This document shows, in pieces, positions 63,348-64,000 of a DNA stretch of 64,000 nucleotides. A program made the translations under genes and the position numbers. Within the stretch, counting starts at the first letter, position 1. Every line of letters begins with the position of its first letter. Under the pieces are notes generated by a model. That model was not told the DNA's origin and did not search any database. It saw nothing but the letters and a program-made list of their open reading frames with translations. This DNA is from Aphodovivens avicola (lineage in GTDB: Bacteria; Actinomycetota; Coriobacteriia; Coriobacteriales; Eggerthellaceae): positions 29,011 through 93,010 of the forward strand of contig DVGW01000020.1 of the NCBI GenBank assembly GCA_018712515.1, read 5' to 3'.

Positions 63348-64000
63348 ATGTCATTCGAGAAGTTCACCGACAAGGCGCGCAAGGTGCTCGTCCTGGCCCA
63401 GGACGAGGCGCGCGCCCTGCATCAGCCCTACGTGGGCACCGAGCACATCCTGCTCGGACTCATAAAGGAGAAGGACGGCCTGGCCGCCCAGGCGCTCGAC
63501 CGCCTCAACGTCAAGTACGACGACGTCGTCTCCAACATCCGCCAGGTCGTCGCCATCGACGAGGCGGCCGACGTGTCGGGCCACCTGTCGTTCACCCCGC
63601 GCATGAAGCGCGTGCTGGAGAACTCGCTGCGCGAGGCGATGCAGATGGGCCAAAGCTACATCTCCACCGAGCACCTGCTGCTCGGCATCGTCCGCGAAGG
63701 GGAGGGCACGGCGCTCAACGTGCTGGGCCGCCTCGGCGTCAAGGGCGACGACATCCGCGCCGCGCTCAACGACCTCGTCGGCCAAAGCCCGGTCTACGCC
63801 GGCCGTAACGCGTTCGCGCAGGGCGGGCCGCAGTCCGACAGCATGCTCAAGGAGTTCGGCACCGACCTCACGCAGAAGGCGCGCGACGGCAAGCTCGACC
63901 CGGTCATCGGCCGCGCGGGCGAGATCGAGCGCGTGATGCAGGTCCTAAGCCGCCGCCAGAAGAACAACCCGCTGCTCATCGGCGAGCCCGGCGTGGGCAA
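63348..64000 (+). CDS. clpC: ATP-dependent Clp protease ATP-binding subunit ClpC (3'-truncated by window edge)
   Basis: Hsp100 unfoldase that feeds substrates to ClpP. The window holds the first 217 residues: two N-domain repeats (FTDKARKVLVLAQDEARALH with YVGTEHILLGLIKE, and FTPRMKRVLENSLREAMQMG with YISTEHLLLGIVREG) and the start of the first AAA+ module (KLDPVIGRAGEIERVMQVL, then NNPLLIGEPGVG entering Walker A). The ATG at 63348 has GAGG 6 bases before it. Regulation by HrcA through the CIRCE site upstream is likely. Confidence 0.95.
   Translation, partial: MSFEKFTDKARKVLVLAQDEARALHQPYVGTEHILLGLIKEKDGLAAQALDRLNVKYDDVVSNIRQVVAIDEAADVSGHLSFTPRMKRVLENSLREAMQMGQSYISTEHLLLGIVREGEGTALNVLGRLGVKGDDIRAALNDLVGQSPVYAGRNAFAQGGPQSDSMLKEFGTDLTQKARDGKLDPVIGRAGEIERVMQVLSRRQKNNPLLIGEPGVG

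Overview
The window is high-GC, densely coding bacterial DNA. Gene content and protein style (Tat-exported molybdopterin oxidoreductases, NrfD anchors, TorD chaperone, HrcA/CIRCE-type heat-shock control, Actinobacteria-like RpoB/RpoC, class B sortase, BspA-like repeats) point to an anaerobic gut-type actinobacterium of the Coriobacteriia, most likely Eggerthellales. This placement is inferred from the sequence alone.

Layout. 1-1.7 kb: end of an amino-acid permease, then rubrerythrin. 1.8-10.7 kb: a respiratory block with an orphan NrfD-like membrane protein, a YtrA-type GntR regulator, an SPFH protein, a HEPN/MNT toxin-antitoxin pair, and a DMSO-reductase-like operon (catalytic subunit, FeS subunit, NrfD anchor, TorD chaperone). 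The same palindromic operator lies ahead of the first gene of the GntR group and ahead of the oxidoreductase operon, so the GntR protein probably controls both. 10.9-15.2 kb: TetR/MFS drug-efflux pair, endonuclease III, TRIC-type channel. 15.4-18.6 kb: a large secreted coiled-coil/CAP surface protein with a C10 tract near its start codon (probable phase variation). 18.9-21.4 kb: rlmB, yacP and a DUF559-like protein. 22.2-30.2 kb: rpoB-rpoC, with a C-terminal extension on beta' that closely resembles the DNA-binding C-terminal domain of the RNA polymerase alpha subunit. 30.5-33.7 kb: hisE, glmM and a QueG-like FeS protein; hisE is bracketed by two copies of a structured intergenic element. 33.8-41.6 kb: a 39-nt minisatellite, a leucine-rich-repeat protein, and polyphosphate genes (ppk1, ppx, and a two-domain PPK2 enzyme). 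41.7-52.3 kb: a 37-residue membrane peptide, class B sortase, and scattered purine genes (purF, purM, purN, purH) with an orphan cytosolic molybdopterin enzyme and an XdhC-like protein. 52.5-57.2 kb: formamidase-like enzyme, YbhN-type membrane protein, thioesterase, CoA-transferase, tRNA-Pro(CGG). 57.4-61.1 kb: PsiE-like protein, tatA, greA, and lysS with an added tRNA-binding domain. 61.1-63.2 kb: a REP-associated transposase (RAYT) interrupted by one in-frame TGA, plus prophage scraps, all bracketed by copies of its probable REP palindrome. 63.2 kb to the end: CIRCE-controlled clpC, cut by the window edge.

The most interesting items are the alpha-CTD-like domain on RpoC, the shared operator joining the GntR group to the molybdoenzyme operon, the C10 tract in the surface-protein gene, the covarying intergenic elements around hisE, and the REP/RAYT/prophage-relic arrangement. 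No CRISPR array, rRNA or intact prophage was seen. Start codons were chosen by ribosome-binding site and family alignment, so many genes are shorter than the longest open frame.
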